Of a stretch of DNA of 64,000 nt, positions 1 to 41,058 are shown one piece after another. Made by a program: the position numbers and the translations under genes. The DNA comes from Daphnia carinata (taxonomy: Eukaryota > Arthropoda > Branchiopoda > Diplostraca > Daphniidae). How positions within the stretch are numbered: the stretch's first letter is position 1; every line of letters starts with the position of its first letter. The notes under the pieces are model-generated. The model made no database searches, was not told the DNA's origin, and saw nothing but the letters and a program-made list of their open reading frames with translations. The DNA is taken from NCBI RefSeq assembly GCF_022539665.2, contig NC_081331.1:2452501-2516500 (forward strand), read 5' to 3'.

Positions 1-438
1 TCCGCTGAAACTTTGATCTGCAATGTCCACGAAGACGCTCCCGTGCAACGTTCAGGTAAATGGGCCGTCAGTCACGAAGAATATCCTTCAAAAACATATC
101 CGGCTTTCTGTTCCGGCCTTGCTTACGTCATGCGACCTGAGCTGGCCAACAAATTGTTTCGTTCGGCCAATAAGGTTCCGGCTTTGTGGGTAGACGATGT
201 CTACGTGACGGGACTATTGGCCGCTAGTGTCAACGTGCGACATTTCTACCTGAACCTGCGTTTCACGCACCAGCAAGAGGACGTCGTCCAGTGGCTGGAC
301 AGCAATCCTCCCATTTCAAACCCCCTTCCTTTCATCGTCTCCGAGCTGGACACGAGCCGACCTGAATGGCCTAGACTGGCCCACCGGTTATGGAATAGAA
401 CTCGTTCTAGTTCAGATGACGAAGACAGTGATTCCTGA
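1..438 (+). CDS. Beta-1,3-galactosyltransferase (GT31), 3' terminal exon, partial
   Basis: The frame is open from the first base of the window to a TGA at 436-438, so this is the last ~145 residues of a longer protein whose start lies to the left. The motifs FCSGLAYVM and VDDVYVTGLLA match the C-terminal half of the GT31 galactosyltransferase fold (the Y-P-x-Y-x-S-G-x-G-Y block and the acidic E/D-D-V-x-x-G block). Family members are Golgi type II membrane enzymes that transfer galactose or GlcNAc from UDP-sugar to glycoproteins or glycolipids. The tail ends in an acidic Ser/Asp run, which is not part of the fold. The exact acceptor specificity cannot be read from this fragment. No canonical AATAAA is seen directly after the stop; AATAAT near 513 is a possible variant. 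Confidence 0.85.
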   Translation, partial: SAETLICNVHEDAPVQRSGKWAVSHEEYPSKTYPAFCSGLAYVMRPELANKLFRSANKVPALWVDDVYVTGLLAASVNVRHFYLNLRFTHQQEDVVQWLDSNPPISNPLPFIVSELDTSRPEWPRLAHRLWNRTRSSSDDEDSDS

Positions 439-875
439 AAGACGGATCAAGTGATTTAATACGTATCCTTCAATTCAAAATGTGCCATACACAATTCAAC
501 CCGCAAGAATGTCAATAATAATACACTTTTAGTATGCGTCCGATCGTCAAAGTGGAGTTTCTTAGATTCATTTTCTTTTCTTTTTTTGTGTGTGTGTGTG
601 TGTGTGTCGGTTTTTTTCTTTTTATATCCCCCCCGGTCAAAAAGCATACACCCATTGTCGGGCTTTTCTCATTTGATATTTATACCTTTTGATTGTGGGC
701 TTGAGTGGCGGAGACGTCAAGGTTGTGGTGAAGAGAGAACAGGAAGGAGTGGGCGGAAAAGAGAAATCAATCGGAATGAATGAATAAGGTACGAACAAAA
801 AAAAAAAAAAGAAGAGGGACCAAACACAAAAAAAAGAGAGGGAGAGGGAAAGGGAATAATAAATAAAGACATCCG
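439..875. other. Intergenic 3' ends, with a (TG)n microsatellite
   Basis: This stretch separates the stop of the GT31 gene from the stop of Sgf11, which arrives from the other strand. It should hold both 3' untranslated regions. A (TG)n tract lies at about 588-607, flanked by T-rich runs, and there are purine-rich and A-rich runs at 797-860. No coding signal was recognised. Confidence 0.6.
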
Positions 876-3207
876 TCAGGCATCGCCTTTGAACTTTTTG
901 CCAGCGTTCTTCTTGCTATTGGCTTTGTTGTTAGTGGCATTGGGTTGTTGCTCTCGTCGTCTAGCTGACGAGGAAGTAGAACTAGCCGATGTTGAGGTGG
1001 ATTCGGCAGGCGAGGCCTCGGCGCCGGGTGTGGGTACGTCGTGACTCTGTTACAACAACAACAGCAAACGAAAACAGGCAATCGAAGTCGCACTTGTCTG
1101 TGATGGCGCGCCATTCAAAACTTAATAGAATAAAACCACGCACCTGAGTAGTAAGGAGGGAAGCGATTGAGTCACCTTCATCCCAAGTATCGACGTCTAT
1201 CATCTCCTTGTCCTTGTCGCCCCCAGTGCCGGGCAGGAGATGACTATCCGTTTCTGAATGGTTCTCCAATATGACTTGACGAACATTTTTCCGTTGAGAG
1301 TCCGTGTGTTGAGGACAGCGAAGCGAGCGGGTACACATCCGGCCCGTGTGCTCCTACGACATAAAAGGCGCTAGGTTATGTTCACCCGATTCAGAGAAGG
1401 TTCTATAGAAATGAATATCTACCGAGATGACGCCGCACATGGTGGTAAGAAGCGTCCGGCGTTCCATCAACCCCATCGTCTCCATTGTATTACCACCAGT
1501 TGATCCAGTATTCAAACTATCGCTCCCGTCGGCTCCTGAAAAAAAAAAAAAAGTTTAATTGTCTTCTCAGTAACTGCAAGTCATCGTTGATAACAAGCGT
1601 AGATCACGAGCTGACGACAAGGTCATTTTTGGACATATTCATTTGAGTGCACGATATTTTAGAGGAAAAAAGAAATGTGTTGGAACTTTTCATGCCTAAT
1701 TATTTCAAAAACGAATTTTGTTTTGTCGCCCATAAGAGTCGTTGAGTCCAGCATTAAAAAAGGCAATGAAATAAGTTAACATTCGACGGTGTAATTTTAT
1801 TACCCGGAACTGTAGACGCCGATGAAGCACCTAGGGCCGGATGACCACCTGAGCTGTTGCTGTTGCTATGGTTATTGTCTCCATTGCCGTTGTTCTTCCA
1901 CTTCTTGCGCCTCGGCGAGTTCTTGTCTTTCTTGTGCAAGTGGTGACGACGTTTGTTCTTGCCTCCACCACCGACCCCGCCGCCTTCTCCGCTCATGATA
2001 CGGTGGTCCTGTCTCTCGCCGGCGCCGCTCGCAGTCCAGTCGTCGTCGTCACAGTCGTCATCGCTGACCAAATCAGCCTAATGAATTACCATTCCGCATG
2101 AGTGTGTCGTCCGTACTGCTGTGCGCAATCGATTAAAAACAACGGACCTGTCTGCTGGCCGAAGTGGCGATACGCCTTGAGGCCAATCGTGAACTGTTCC
2201 GTCCCATGCCCATACATTTTTCCAAATGCGGAGCAAAACGGGATGCGGCCATGTTGCGCTGGCAGTTCGGACAGACGCATTCAGCCGGTTTTTTGCTATT
2301 GACCGCTACCGATGATAACATTTCTGACGCCGCGTCGTAATCCATTGTTTCTCCGCCGCCTCCTGTCGATGAACGCGTAGTCTCGTCTGCATCGAAATCG
2401 CATTGTGAATCACCTGAAAATATACGTATATATATGTTTTTTAAACATGGAAGACGAAGAAAGGTCAAATTTTTATTATTATTACGCCGATGATTAGGAT
2501 ACGCCCAGAATTCTAAAAGAACGAAAAAGAAAATTTAACGATCCTGGTTGATTGAATTCGTGCTTTTTACGACTGGTGTTTTATAGTCCACTAGTAATGG
2601 TCTGAAAATAATAAAAACCGGTTGAGATGGAGATTCGACTCGGTTCTCTTCTACTAAGAATAGCCCCAAAATAGCGGAACAGGTTACGGAAGGCCAACTG
2701 CATTCAAAACTCCGGTCTATTGAAAGCCGGACGACTTCGGTGAAAATATAAACGAAAAAACAGGAAACGTCTTTCGACGCGCAAGTGAATAAAGGCATCT
2801 ATCAATCTACGCTTGACTGCAATGGCAATGAGAAATTATGACGTTAAGACGTGTTTCTGATGAATAGATTATTTCCGTTTCGTGCTGACGAGAAATGGAA
2901 TAAATTTACTACCTGTTAGTCCGTCTTCGAGGAGAGCAGTGAGTCCCAATTTGGCGCCGCGGTGGACCTCGAAGACGATGCCTAGGATCACGTCATCAAC
3001 TATGTCGTCGTAGAAAGATTGAGACGCTTCACGAATAGCTGCCTCGCTCAACGGATGGAGTAAAAGCCCACCGCCAGCCTCGTCTTCATCGCCGTCCAGC
3101 TCTTGAGCGTTGCCCAGTGGATCGTCGAGCACGTTCAGCGGAACTACCGTGATCGAAAGTGTTGGGGGCTGTTGTTGCTGTTGCGATCCTGATGCTGGAT
3201 CCACCAT
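876..3207 (-). CDS. Sgf11: SAGA-associated factor 11 / ataxin-7-like protein 3
   Basis: Six coding exons, all phase-consistent: 3207-2913, 2413-2148, 2077-1804, 1535-1423, 1353-1144, 1046-876, giving 442 residues. The protein is the zinc-finger adaptor of the SAGA deubiquitinase module, which removes ubiquitin from histone H2B together with the USP22/Nonstop protease. Exon 1 carries the N-terminal helix ([11 protein letters not shown], residues ~66-85) that packs into the module. Exon 2 carries the Sgf11 zinc finger, C146-x2-C149, H161, C165, in [20 protein letters not shown]. Exons 4-5 carry the SCA7 domain, with the diagnostic [16 protein letters not shown]. Between these lie low-complexity basic and Ser/Gly stretches. 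The SCA7 domain makes it closer to vertebrate ATXN7L3 than to the short fly Sgf11. The first ATG of exon 1 is used; a CRE octamer lies ~220 bp upstream. Confidence 0.93.
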
Positions 3208-3425
3208 TTCATGAATTTAGCCGCTATTATTCTAAGCCCATAGAAAAAAAAAAAAAAAAAAAAAGAGAACACGAAAACAAAAGCAGATCATTAATGATAG
3301 CCAGGTGCATTCGATTTGTAACGTCATTGCATCAGAAGCGGCAGTACAAGAAAAATTCAGTTCTCGTGAGTTTGATCTAAGAATTCTGTTCCCCCCTCTC
3401 CTCACGGTTAAAAAAACAAAAGTGC

Positions 3426-3433
3426 TGACGTCA
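3426..3433. promoter_or_regulatory. CRE-like octamer TGACGTCA upstream of Sgf11
   Basis: A perfect palindromic cAMP-response element core, ~220 bp upstream of the Sgf11 start codon. This is the class of site bound by CREB/ATF bZIP factors. The position fits a proximal promoter, but function is inferred from the motif alone. Confidence 0.35.
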
Positions 3434-5538
3434 TTTATTTATGAATTCATATCAAATTGAATGTGTCCGACAATCGCTGGATTTTGTTGTCCAGTCACGA
3501 TCGGCTGAGTCAATGTTGATTCTTGTCTTCTTTTTTTTTTTTTTGTTGACTCCAGTTTTCTTTTATCACTCTATTTTTTTGCGGATTCGTTCAGCTTAAT
3601 TTAAACAACCGACGCCATTGGATAGCAACAGGTGCGGGACACATGAAAAAGGAACGACAAACTTGGGTTAGAAAGAGAAATTCGTCACGGTGCTGTAGGA
3701 ATACTGCAGGATACAGGCCAAAATACTTTCTGCCCTTGTCCCCAGTTAGGTGTTTCTCTTTTTCCGTGAAAAGATGAATGATATCATCGAACACCAGGGG
3801 TGGAGTACACACAGACACACCTTATGAAGAAACCAGACGCTTACTTTTGGACGACCTTATAAGGGGAGGAAAAAGAAAGGGGGAAAAACAAAGACAAAGA
3901 GGAAAAAGAAAGGGAAAAAAGGACATGTTGGGCGTTCATGGAAACGCCAAAAAAAAAGGCAAAAAACGGGACACTTTTAAAATTGGCATGACTGGATAAA
4001 ACACAATCAAATTAAATGACCACTGAAGCCTGTTTTTCTTGTCTGTTGCCAGAGCAAATTAAAGCGAATAAAGTTTGCAAGTTTCTTCCATTAGCGCATT
4101 CAAACGGAAATGGCGTTACAACTTGTTTCAATGGAAAAACAATGTCAAATATCGAGTAAAAAATATATATATATGCATTCAAATGTTCCTTTCGAAAGAG
4201 GTCAAAAGATGAATATAGTTGGCCCGAGAGACAGATTGCATAGTAATCACGAGTACCGTTTCAAATGCTGCGATCGTATCATTAAGGGAAGACGGGATGA
4301 CGGATTGCCAAGAAGGCTTTTTACCTCATCCCGAGCTTCGAACACAACAAGGCTTCTAAAAAAACAAAAACACGAACAGTGAAATTTTTATCAAGGACTA
4401 ACCAGCAGCGAGATAGTGTCGCCACCCATCTATTTTGATTGCCCGTTTCACTGTCAGTCTAACCTTCAAAGCCAAGAAAAAGATACCTTGCAACATGAAA
4501 AATAATTAAGAGGGACCCAAGGATATAGTATTTCGAAATTGAAATGGAGAAAAACGTTGTGGTTCCAAAAGGTATAACATTTCCATAACCACATCGTCGA
4601 AGAAATGGTAAACCAAAAACTATGTGCGCCACATTTTCCACCCGAAAAAAATGAACATTGCATTTAGAAATAATGCGACACAATTCACGATGCGCATTCG
4701 ACGACTTTCAATCATCCTGAACACAATTTTAATTTCATTTGTATCTCCCTTCAGGGATTTTTCAAGACGTCTTTGCCGATGGCAACGCATGACTTGTAAT
4801 TGATCGAAAATACCAAGCCTAGCTTTATCAACGGGGCAGGAGGAGAAAATTAAATAAATACTATTTGTCATACTGCATGTAATTTTCTATTTTGGTCATG
4901 GGAAAAAGGAGAGAAAAATCGGTTCAGAGCTACGTCATCTACCATTAAATTAATATAAGCAATTTTATAGGAATTCTTAATTATTCAACCCGGCACACAA
5001 AAGAAATGGAAAAGGCCAGGGGATATTTCTAAAGGCTTTTGACCGCGGGGTGGTGTGGCTGTGGTTATTGTTTCCTAAGAAAAAAAAAAAAAAAAGGCTC
5101 CAACGAAAAGTCGTAATAACCGAGAGCTCGGCCACGATCTATGACCCTAAAACCGCATTACCTTCAACCTCTTTTCTTAGCTCATTCGCTCTCACTCTTC
5201 TTTCCTTGTTTTTCTTGGAACCACCCACAGAACACTACGACAATCTACTACCAAATATGCGCGTGATCGCGGGAAGTGAAGGTCTTGCTTACTTCCATGA
5301 ACTTGCGTTTCCTCCATAACTTCTTAACCTCATCTATTTGGTAAAATCTTGTGCAATTGGAAAACCCACACAGGCTAGCTCTATTTCGAATTTCGCAAAA
5401 CTTTCTGTTTTACGTGCATCTATTACACATCTCAATTTGGCAAAAACAAATGGAGAAAAAAATCGATACTATTGGAAAGCTTTGAGTGAAAGCAACCTGT
5501 ACAGATTTCACATCGATCATGGTAGGTTGGAAGACATA

Positions 5539-5622
5539 ACTAGCGTAGTTTAAATTTAACCTCCAGCTAAAAATATTTCTACTAGCGTAGTTTAAATTTA
5601 ACCTCCAGCTAAAAATATTTCC
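5539..5622. repeat. 42 bp tandem duplication
   Basis: Two adjacent 42 bp copies (5539-5580 and 5581-5622) differ only at the last base. The unit starts ACTAGCGTAG and is AT-rich. The near-identity points to a recent duplication. No known element was recognised. Confidence 0.9.
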
Positions 5623-6251
5623 TTATAAAAATAAAAGATCGGACTTCTTCGCCATCTAACGGCCACATGTAGACATTTTCACTGAAAACCATGAATCCCT
5701 TACCCTAAAAGAGAAAAACGAAAAATAGCCGATCGATCCATTGGAACACATGATCCATATATGCAACTAACTCAAGGCCTCTCATTTTCGCCATCTGCTT
5801 TCTACATGTACTCAAAAGAACTTCTTTACTTTCATATGTCTCAAGAAAACTCATTCTCTATCAATTACACAAAACAATGATCAAGTAATGCAACAAGGAC
5901 AACTTACTTGGAGATTTGATCACTAAAATTTCCTGGGCTGATACAAACTCGATCTATAAGAAGCGAACCACCTCGTAAGGCTGAAGTAAAAAAATAAACC
6001 TCAGAACAAAACAAAACGGACGCAATACTTGCGGAGTTTTCTCCGAAGAGGACTGACTCGGCAGTCAACACTATTTGAGAGAAAACTTATTCTTCTATTT
6101 GGAGAAAAGAAAAAGCAGACGACGTGCCTGTGACGCTGTTGCTAGGCGACAATTTGGATTTCCGTAATTAAAGCATTAATGCTCACGACCCAGTATCAAA
6201 TATCAAGGCTACTATTGCGCAAATGTCTAGGCAAACGTATTAATTGTGAAA

Positions 6252-7653
6252 ATGTTCAGGCCATTCTCTATCGTCCAGCAATGGATTTCCATTTTATCCT
6301 CTCGGAATTACTCGAAAATCGGGGTCATTGGAGCTCCATTCGACAAAGGACAAGTATACTGCCATTTTGCTATCGATAGTGATGTTATTTCAATAACATC
6401 CGCTTATTTTAGCGTAAAGAGGGTGCAGCTCTTGGACCAAGCTTCTTACGACAGGCGGGACTAGTAAAACATTTGGAAGGAATTGGTGATTTGAAATTTC
6501 CTTGCTGTGTTTCCTGATTGCACAGACCAGTCTTATAGGCTATGCTTCAACAGGTTGTGATGTTCACGATTTTGGTGATGTTGACTATGAGCCCAGTCAA
6601 GAGGATGAGACTGTTAAGAATGTACGGAACATGAAAAATGTGATAGCTTTCAATGAGAAGGTAACATCTACTCTGCTGTAGTTGCTAAATTGTACGAAAG
6701 TGGATTTAAAAGAAAAAAACTTTTCTACACAGCTATCACAGAAAGTCAGCAACATTATCAAAGATGGTAGAATGTGCCTAACTTTGGGAGGGGACCATTC
6801 CATTGGTGTAGGTACTGTGCATGGGCACCTGAAAGCCCAACCAGAGACATCCCTGCTCTGGGTTGATGCTCACGCCGATATCAACACTCCAGCTACAAGT
6901 AACAGTGGGAACGCACACGGTATGCCACTTTCGTTTCACATCAAGGAGCTAACCGAATACCAACCCGAGTTACCTGGCTTCCAATGGCATAGCCCAATGT
7001 AAAATTTACACGTTTTTTTCTCTTCAAATTTAGGTCAGCAAAACAAAAGTGAATAAACAAATAATTTACTCTTTATAGGATTTCTGCTAGAAATATAGCT
7101 TTCATTGGTCTCCGGGATGTAGAACCTTATGAGAGGTACGGAAAATTCTATACTTGACCACCATTTTCCTAAACGTTTCTTTTAACTCTTAGGTTAATAA
7201 TCGAAAAATTGGGAATGTGTGCCCTGTCTATGGAAGAAGTACATGGAATAGGCATCAAAGAAGCCGTCAAATATGCTTTAAGTCGAATCGACCCACGGAA
7301 TACTAGACACCTCCACGTCAGTTTTGACATCGACGCCCTCGATCCTCTTGAGGCACCATCGACAGGAACCCCAGGTAGTGGGGCTTTATTAATCGCTAAT
7401 CGTCAAGAATAAACTAACCTTCTTTACAGTTCGAGGAGGATTGACGTTGAGAGAAGGAACCGAACTATTAAGGAGTGTGCATCGCACCGGTCGATTGTCT
7501 GCTGTTGATATTGTAGAAGTAAATCCACTCCTTGGCTCAGCAAGTGATTTGAAGATTACACTAGATGCAGCTCGTCACTTGGCAGCAGCAGCAGCTGGTT
7601 ATTACCCAGGTGGATGGGCTCCAAAAGGTATCACCGATATACCCCAGTCTTAA
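6252..7653 (+). CDS. ARG: Arginase, probably mitochondrial
   Basis: Seven exons: 6252-6353, 6413-6485, 6554-6660, 6733-6998, 7079-7135, 7193-7374, 7430-7653, total 336 residues. Arginase hydrolyses L-arginine to ornithine and urea with a binuclear manganese centre. The metal ligands are all present: H116 in LGGDHSIG, D139/H141/D143 in VDAHAD, and D247/D249 in SFDIDALDP. The substrate loop SGNAHGMP is also intact. The start ATG at 6252 is preceded by an in-frame stop at 6228-6230. The first ~23 residues ([11 protein letters not shown]..., Ser/Arg-rich, no acids) precede the usual [13 protein letters not shown] start of the fold and look like a mitochondrial presequence, as in arginase-2; this is inference. 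An overlapping out-of-frame ATG at 6179 could act as an upstream ORF. Intron 2 uses a weaker donor (GTGATT). Confidence 0.94.
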
Positions 7654-7750
7654 ACCAAAGAAGAAATTTGTTAAGTGCATCTTCAACTTTTACGATCTGT
7701 TGATTTTATTCTTTAATCATACATATTAAATTCAGCCAAAAAAAAATTAT

Positions 7751-7756
7751 AATAAA
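7751..7756 (+). terminator. Poly(A) signal of arginase
   Basis: A canonical AATAAA lies 98 bases after the arginase stop codon, in an A/T-rich 3' region. This is a normal distance for an arthropod gene. Confidence 0.6.
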
Positions 7757-7776
7757 GTAACAAGGCCCAAGAAATC

Positions 7777-8337
7777 TTACAAGATCCTGTGCCATTCCCT
7801 AAAGATTTTCAAATGGTAGTCTATAACTATTGCTGCCTCGTTTATGGTGTTTTTGTTGCTGCTCATTAATACAAATAATCTCATGCTAATTAATAGTCCT
7901 ACTAGGCTGAACAGCATACCAACAAGTCTTTCTGTTTCGTGCACTTGGAGGCCAAATTCAAGAAAAAAATGTGCTATGTGCCAAAAGGATAGGAATTGAA
8001 TATGTAAGAACAAAACTTATAGTTTAAAAAGTTTATAAAATGGCCACTTTCTTTCACATGGAAGGGATGCAAGAATTTTGTCTGCAACAGGAGATATTGA
8101 GTTAACTAGCAATTATCGGAAATTTGAGCAAAAAAAAAATATCTAATGATTAACTATTGGAGATGAAGAATACTTACATGCAGGAGATGCAGACAGGACG
8201 CAAAATGCGAGTATATAATACACTTCATATCTTGATCGATGTTTCTTTCTCAACTGGGTAGGATCTAGCTCGACACGGTAAGGGGTTTTATGCGTTACCA
8301 CGTTTTTCGAAAGATTGCACAAATATGGCGGGTGCAA
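7777..8337 (-). CDS. Unassigned small hydrophobic protein candidate
   Basis: Two open stretches on the minus strand look coding but the model is incomplete. The upstream one (8337-8176) encodes a basic segment (DPTQLRKKHRSRYEV) followed by a hydrophobic run and ends at a perfect GTAAGT donor after 8176. The downstream one ends at 7777 and contains a membrane-type run (VGMLFSLVGLLIS) followed by a hydrophilic tail. They can be joined in phase, with or without a 24-base micro-exon near 8089-8066. No in-frame ATG is present in the upstream exon, so a start would have to come from a further exon or another frame. I do not recognise the family. It sits convergent to arginase, just past its poly(A) signal. 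It could also be chance open sequence. Confidence 0.25.
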
Positions 8338-8543
8338 AATTTTGCGGGAAAATGGTTTTGTTCGGCTGCTTCGTTACCTTTCCCCTTATTTGACGTTGAA
8401 ATGCCTGAGGCATAGCTACAGGTTCATGGGTTGCTGTTGACCCTGATGCAATTGAGGTTCAGCTGTCCGAGTTGTGCTACAGATTACGGTGCTCAGTGCA
8501 GTCTTGACAGAAACCCCAGGAATACGAAATAATTTTACACAAA

Positions 8544-10066
8544 ATGAAACGTCAATACAATGACACGAAAGTGTGTTTAAAGGTAGTGGAATATTAACTG
8601 AAATTTTTTATGTCGGGTTTCCCACGGTGGAACAAGTGTTTTGTTTCTTTGGCAAAACCCCATTCCATAAGGTCGCTAATCTAAGTTTCTGATGAGTAGG
8701 ACATGCAGGTCAGTTTGACGATGGAACTGAGCTACCCTTTGGAATCGGAATCAAACGTTTTTTATGAAAGTGGACTATCGAAAGTTATGAAACGAACGAA
8801 TACTGTCATTTACTGCCCCTCGAACGAAAAGGACTCAGTAGCCGGCATTCAAAAGGTGGAAATCGTTGGATCGTTGGCCGCCGTCGAATCTGCTCGACTA
8901 TTAATACGGGTTTTAAACAATGTTGTTTAATGCATTCATGGCCATTGCATTTAACTTGACATTTGTTTTTTTAAGGATTACGTACCCATCGGGTTTGTCA
9001 CCAGCTGTAGATCTGATCGAGTCGATTCGCTCGGGACACACCTTCTCGTTGCTCATTTTTCCTCTACGTTTGGTGTTAAGATGGTTTTTAAACTTGTTGA
9101 AGAAGATTCCAGTTATCAGGTGAATATCCGAGGTCATCAATATCGATTTGCGCTGTTAAGGGAAGCAGTATACCATTTCTGTCACATCGTTCAAACTCCT
9201 TCGGTATAAAAATTAAATTTTTGTTTTGGTTTGATCTGCGAAATGCTGATGGTATTTTACTCAGGAATCTGTGGAAATGGATTTAGGATCGTCTTCTCTA
9301 CATGTCAGCCTCGTACGCAACTGCACTCAGTTAATAGAGAAGAAATCGGGTGCTCGAATATGCTGCCCAGCTGATGGCAATTCAGTCTTAGTAAGAGGAT
9401 CTCTAGAAACAGCATATTTTGCCAGTGAAATCATAGCGGTATGTTCCCTTATTCGTCCATTGTACGTCTTTTTAGGTCAATGATTCAATGTGTTCTCCTA
9501 GGGTGTTACTCCATTGCATTTAAAGTTCCAGGGCCCATCGTCTGTCGAGATGAATGAACGCATTCGTTCGATCTCCCGTCAAATGGATATCTCCGTTTCC
9601 ATTGACAAAACGGATTCGGGCATCGACGAACTTAATTTCTCTACATGTGAATGGAATACCCGTAAGTAAAAGGCTTTCATTAAAAGTTCCTAAATAACAG
9701 CTATAATATAGTTAATTTTTAGGTTACCTTTATGAACTTTGGCGTCTGCGTCTAGGTTTGCAGTTAAGTTTTTCTATTTTGCCAACACAGCGCTATCTGT
9801 GGTCGGATTTAGCAGAATTGCCCAACAGTTTCTGTAAGTTGTTTGGGTATCTTGCAAATCTTTTTCAGTTGAATGATAGTCTAAATTTCGGTAGTTAGGA
9901 AAGTAAACTCCACAATTTTCGGGCCTCAACGTGAAGAGCTAGCCCTAGAAGGGCATAGGACATCTTGTGATGAAATTTTAAACTTAAGGTTTGTCTTTAG
10001 TCATGTTTCCTATAGAACTGTACATCTTTCTTAATTGTTTTTTTTTTTTCATGCAGACGCATTTGA
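8544..10066 (+). CDS. Bicaudal-C-like KH protein, degenerate, without SAM domain
   Basis: Proposed exons: 8544-8582, 8709-8921 (end uncertain, 8909 also possible), 8976-9203, 9265-9438, 9502-9661, 9723-9833, 9895-9988, 10057-10066; 342 residues. The order of blocks follows the KH / KH-like repeats of Bicaudal-C: a KH block starting VSLTMELS and ending AAVESARLLIR; a KH-like block with FSSTFGVKMVFK and YQVNIRGHQY; a second KH block (SVEMDLGSSSLHVSL, ending SLETAYFASEII); and a second KH-like block (RSISRQMDISVSIDK) ending YELWRLRLGL. Bicaudal-C is a cytoplasmic RNA-binding translational regulator. Here the GXXG loop that grips RNA is missing from both KH blocks, and the C-terminal SAM domain is absent. 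Start chosen: first ATG in frame after a nonsense codon. The 5' end is the weakest part. It is either a diverged paralogue or a decaying copy. Confidence 0.6.
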
Positions 10067-11694
10067 GGCAAGTTGCAGTTGCACTGGGCCAATTGACGAA
10101 CAATCTGGTTTTTACGTCAAGTTCGAATCCCAGTTCACAAACCTATGCTTCATGCATTTTTAAAGATTTCCAATCATGCCTTACAACGTGTTTAGAAACG
10201 TCTGTAGAGCTTTAATCCTTTGTACCCTATGTTAAAAACAATATTCAATCGAGTTTCGAACGAGAAAAAAAAACTAATTCTGTTCTTTTAAAAGTTTGTT
10301 CAAAAATATCACGGAAGGTTTGTTTCTTTAAATAAAATGTACTTACCCAGAAAGCTTAATAAAATAAAATGGTGAAAATAAACTTACATTTCTTGTTTTG
10401 TGTAGCCTAGAAGAAAAGCATTTAAAAACGAGTAAACGACAAATGTATTTGGTATATAATTCAAAATTAAACGTAAAATATGGTCAGTCGTCGGACGTCT
10501 AGTGTGCAATAACTTGCTTTAACATCTCGTCATCGTTATGTGGATATGGAATAGTTTGTACGGTTTGCTAGGTCGACACTGACACACTTGTACGAATTCA
10601 CATATTGCGATGAAAAATTATGTAAAGGAACCAACATGCAATATAACGGGATGAAGGAGACCATGGAACGGCGCAAAATATGTAGCAAGGGGGTAAAAAT
10701 GGCAAACATCCAAATTTGTACATGTATGTCACATCGTCATTATGATTTACAAATGGATGAACTTTAAAATATCATTTAGTACGTGAAAGGGATTGAAATG
10801 ATGACGGCAATCCGTCTAATATTTCATTCCTTGATTGCACAGAATCACCAACTCGGCCCAGCAATGCATCGTACAAAACTCTTCATTAACTCTTTTAACT
10901 TACTGGCCAAACCATGAACTGGTGGACCATTTCTACTGCCACCCACCCGTAGGCATGAAATCATTCCATACAAAGTTTAAATACTAGCTTCAAATTTGTA
11001 AAGAGAAGGCTGCTAAAATGACCTATAAAGCCCGTCAAGAAATGCTATTGGAATGAAAACAACCAGTTTAAAAAGGTACTGAATGAACAACAGAGTTTAC
11101 CTTAACAGAAACCATGATTTAGGGGAAATGCACTCACTCTAGGCCATATAATGATGTGATATGATCTATTGGGCCAATCTATTGCAGGGGCGGATATAGC
11201 ACACATTTCTGTGGTATCGGCCATTTTGTTATATCCGCCATTTGATCATGATGTACAGCCGGAATCTGTAATGTAATTGGCTTCCTTTCCTCACTCTGCG
11301 CACGAAGACGCGGTGGCAATAGTACGAATAAAATCGCGTAAACAGTGAGGAAAGAAACTTTGTTAAATTACCTGATGGCGATGATTCTGGATTTGAAAAA
11401 AAAAAAAAAATGCACAACACTTGGCGACCTCATTATCGGCAATGCATCGCATCAAGCCTTAACCACTAGGTGATACATTCCATTACATTACATTTTTCGG
11501 CCACTCCATAAGCGTAAAAGGGTCATTGTCCGTGCGAGTTATCACAGGTGGGAATGGGGGAGGGACTAAATAGAACACACACACAAGACGAATAGGGATT
11601 ATGGTTTAAGTGTTAAATAACACAACCAATTGGGTCACGAATGAAATACACCATATTAAGCCCAGGATGGGACGTCACATCAAATCGAAAGATT
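10067..11694. other. Intergenic 3' region between the Bicaudal-C-like gene and PDE3
   Basis: About 1.6 kb with no recognised gene; it lies between two converging genes and should hold both 3' untranslated regions. AATAAA at 10331-10336 is a likely poly(A) signal for the plus-strand gene. For PDE3 (minus strand) no canonical AATAAA was found close to the stop. A T12 run (10039-10050) is the polypyrimidine tract before the last Bicaudal-C-like exon. Confidence 0.5.

Positions 11695-41058
<29,364 letters not shown>

Larger units (their letters stand above)
3208..6251. other. Gene-poor intergenic region between Sgf11 and arginase
   Basis: About 3 kb with no recognised coding gene. It should contain the Sgf11 promoter at its left end and the arginase 5' region at its right end. 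Seen here are A tracts (3244-3263, 5082-5096), a perfect TGACGTCA at 3426-3433, and a 42 bp tandem duplication at 5539-5622. Short open frames exist but none resembles a known protein or continues by splicing. Confidence 0.5.

Noticed and set aside
10120-10135. GTTCGAATCC, like a tRNA T-loop
   Set aside because: No A box, acceptor stem or anticodon arm at the expected distances upstream.
10057-10215. Open frame past the last Bicaudal-C-like exon
   Set aside because: It is in a different phase from the spliced message, which reaches TGA at 10064-10066. An unusual last-intron choice could revive it, but nothing supports that.
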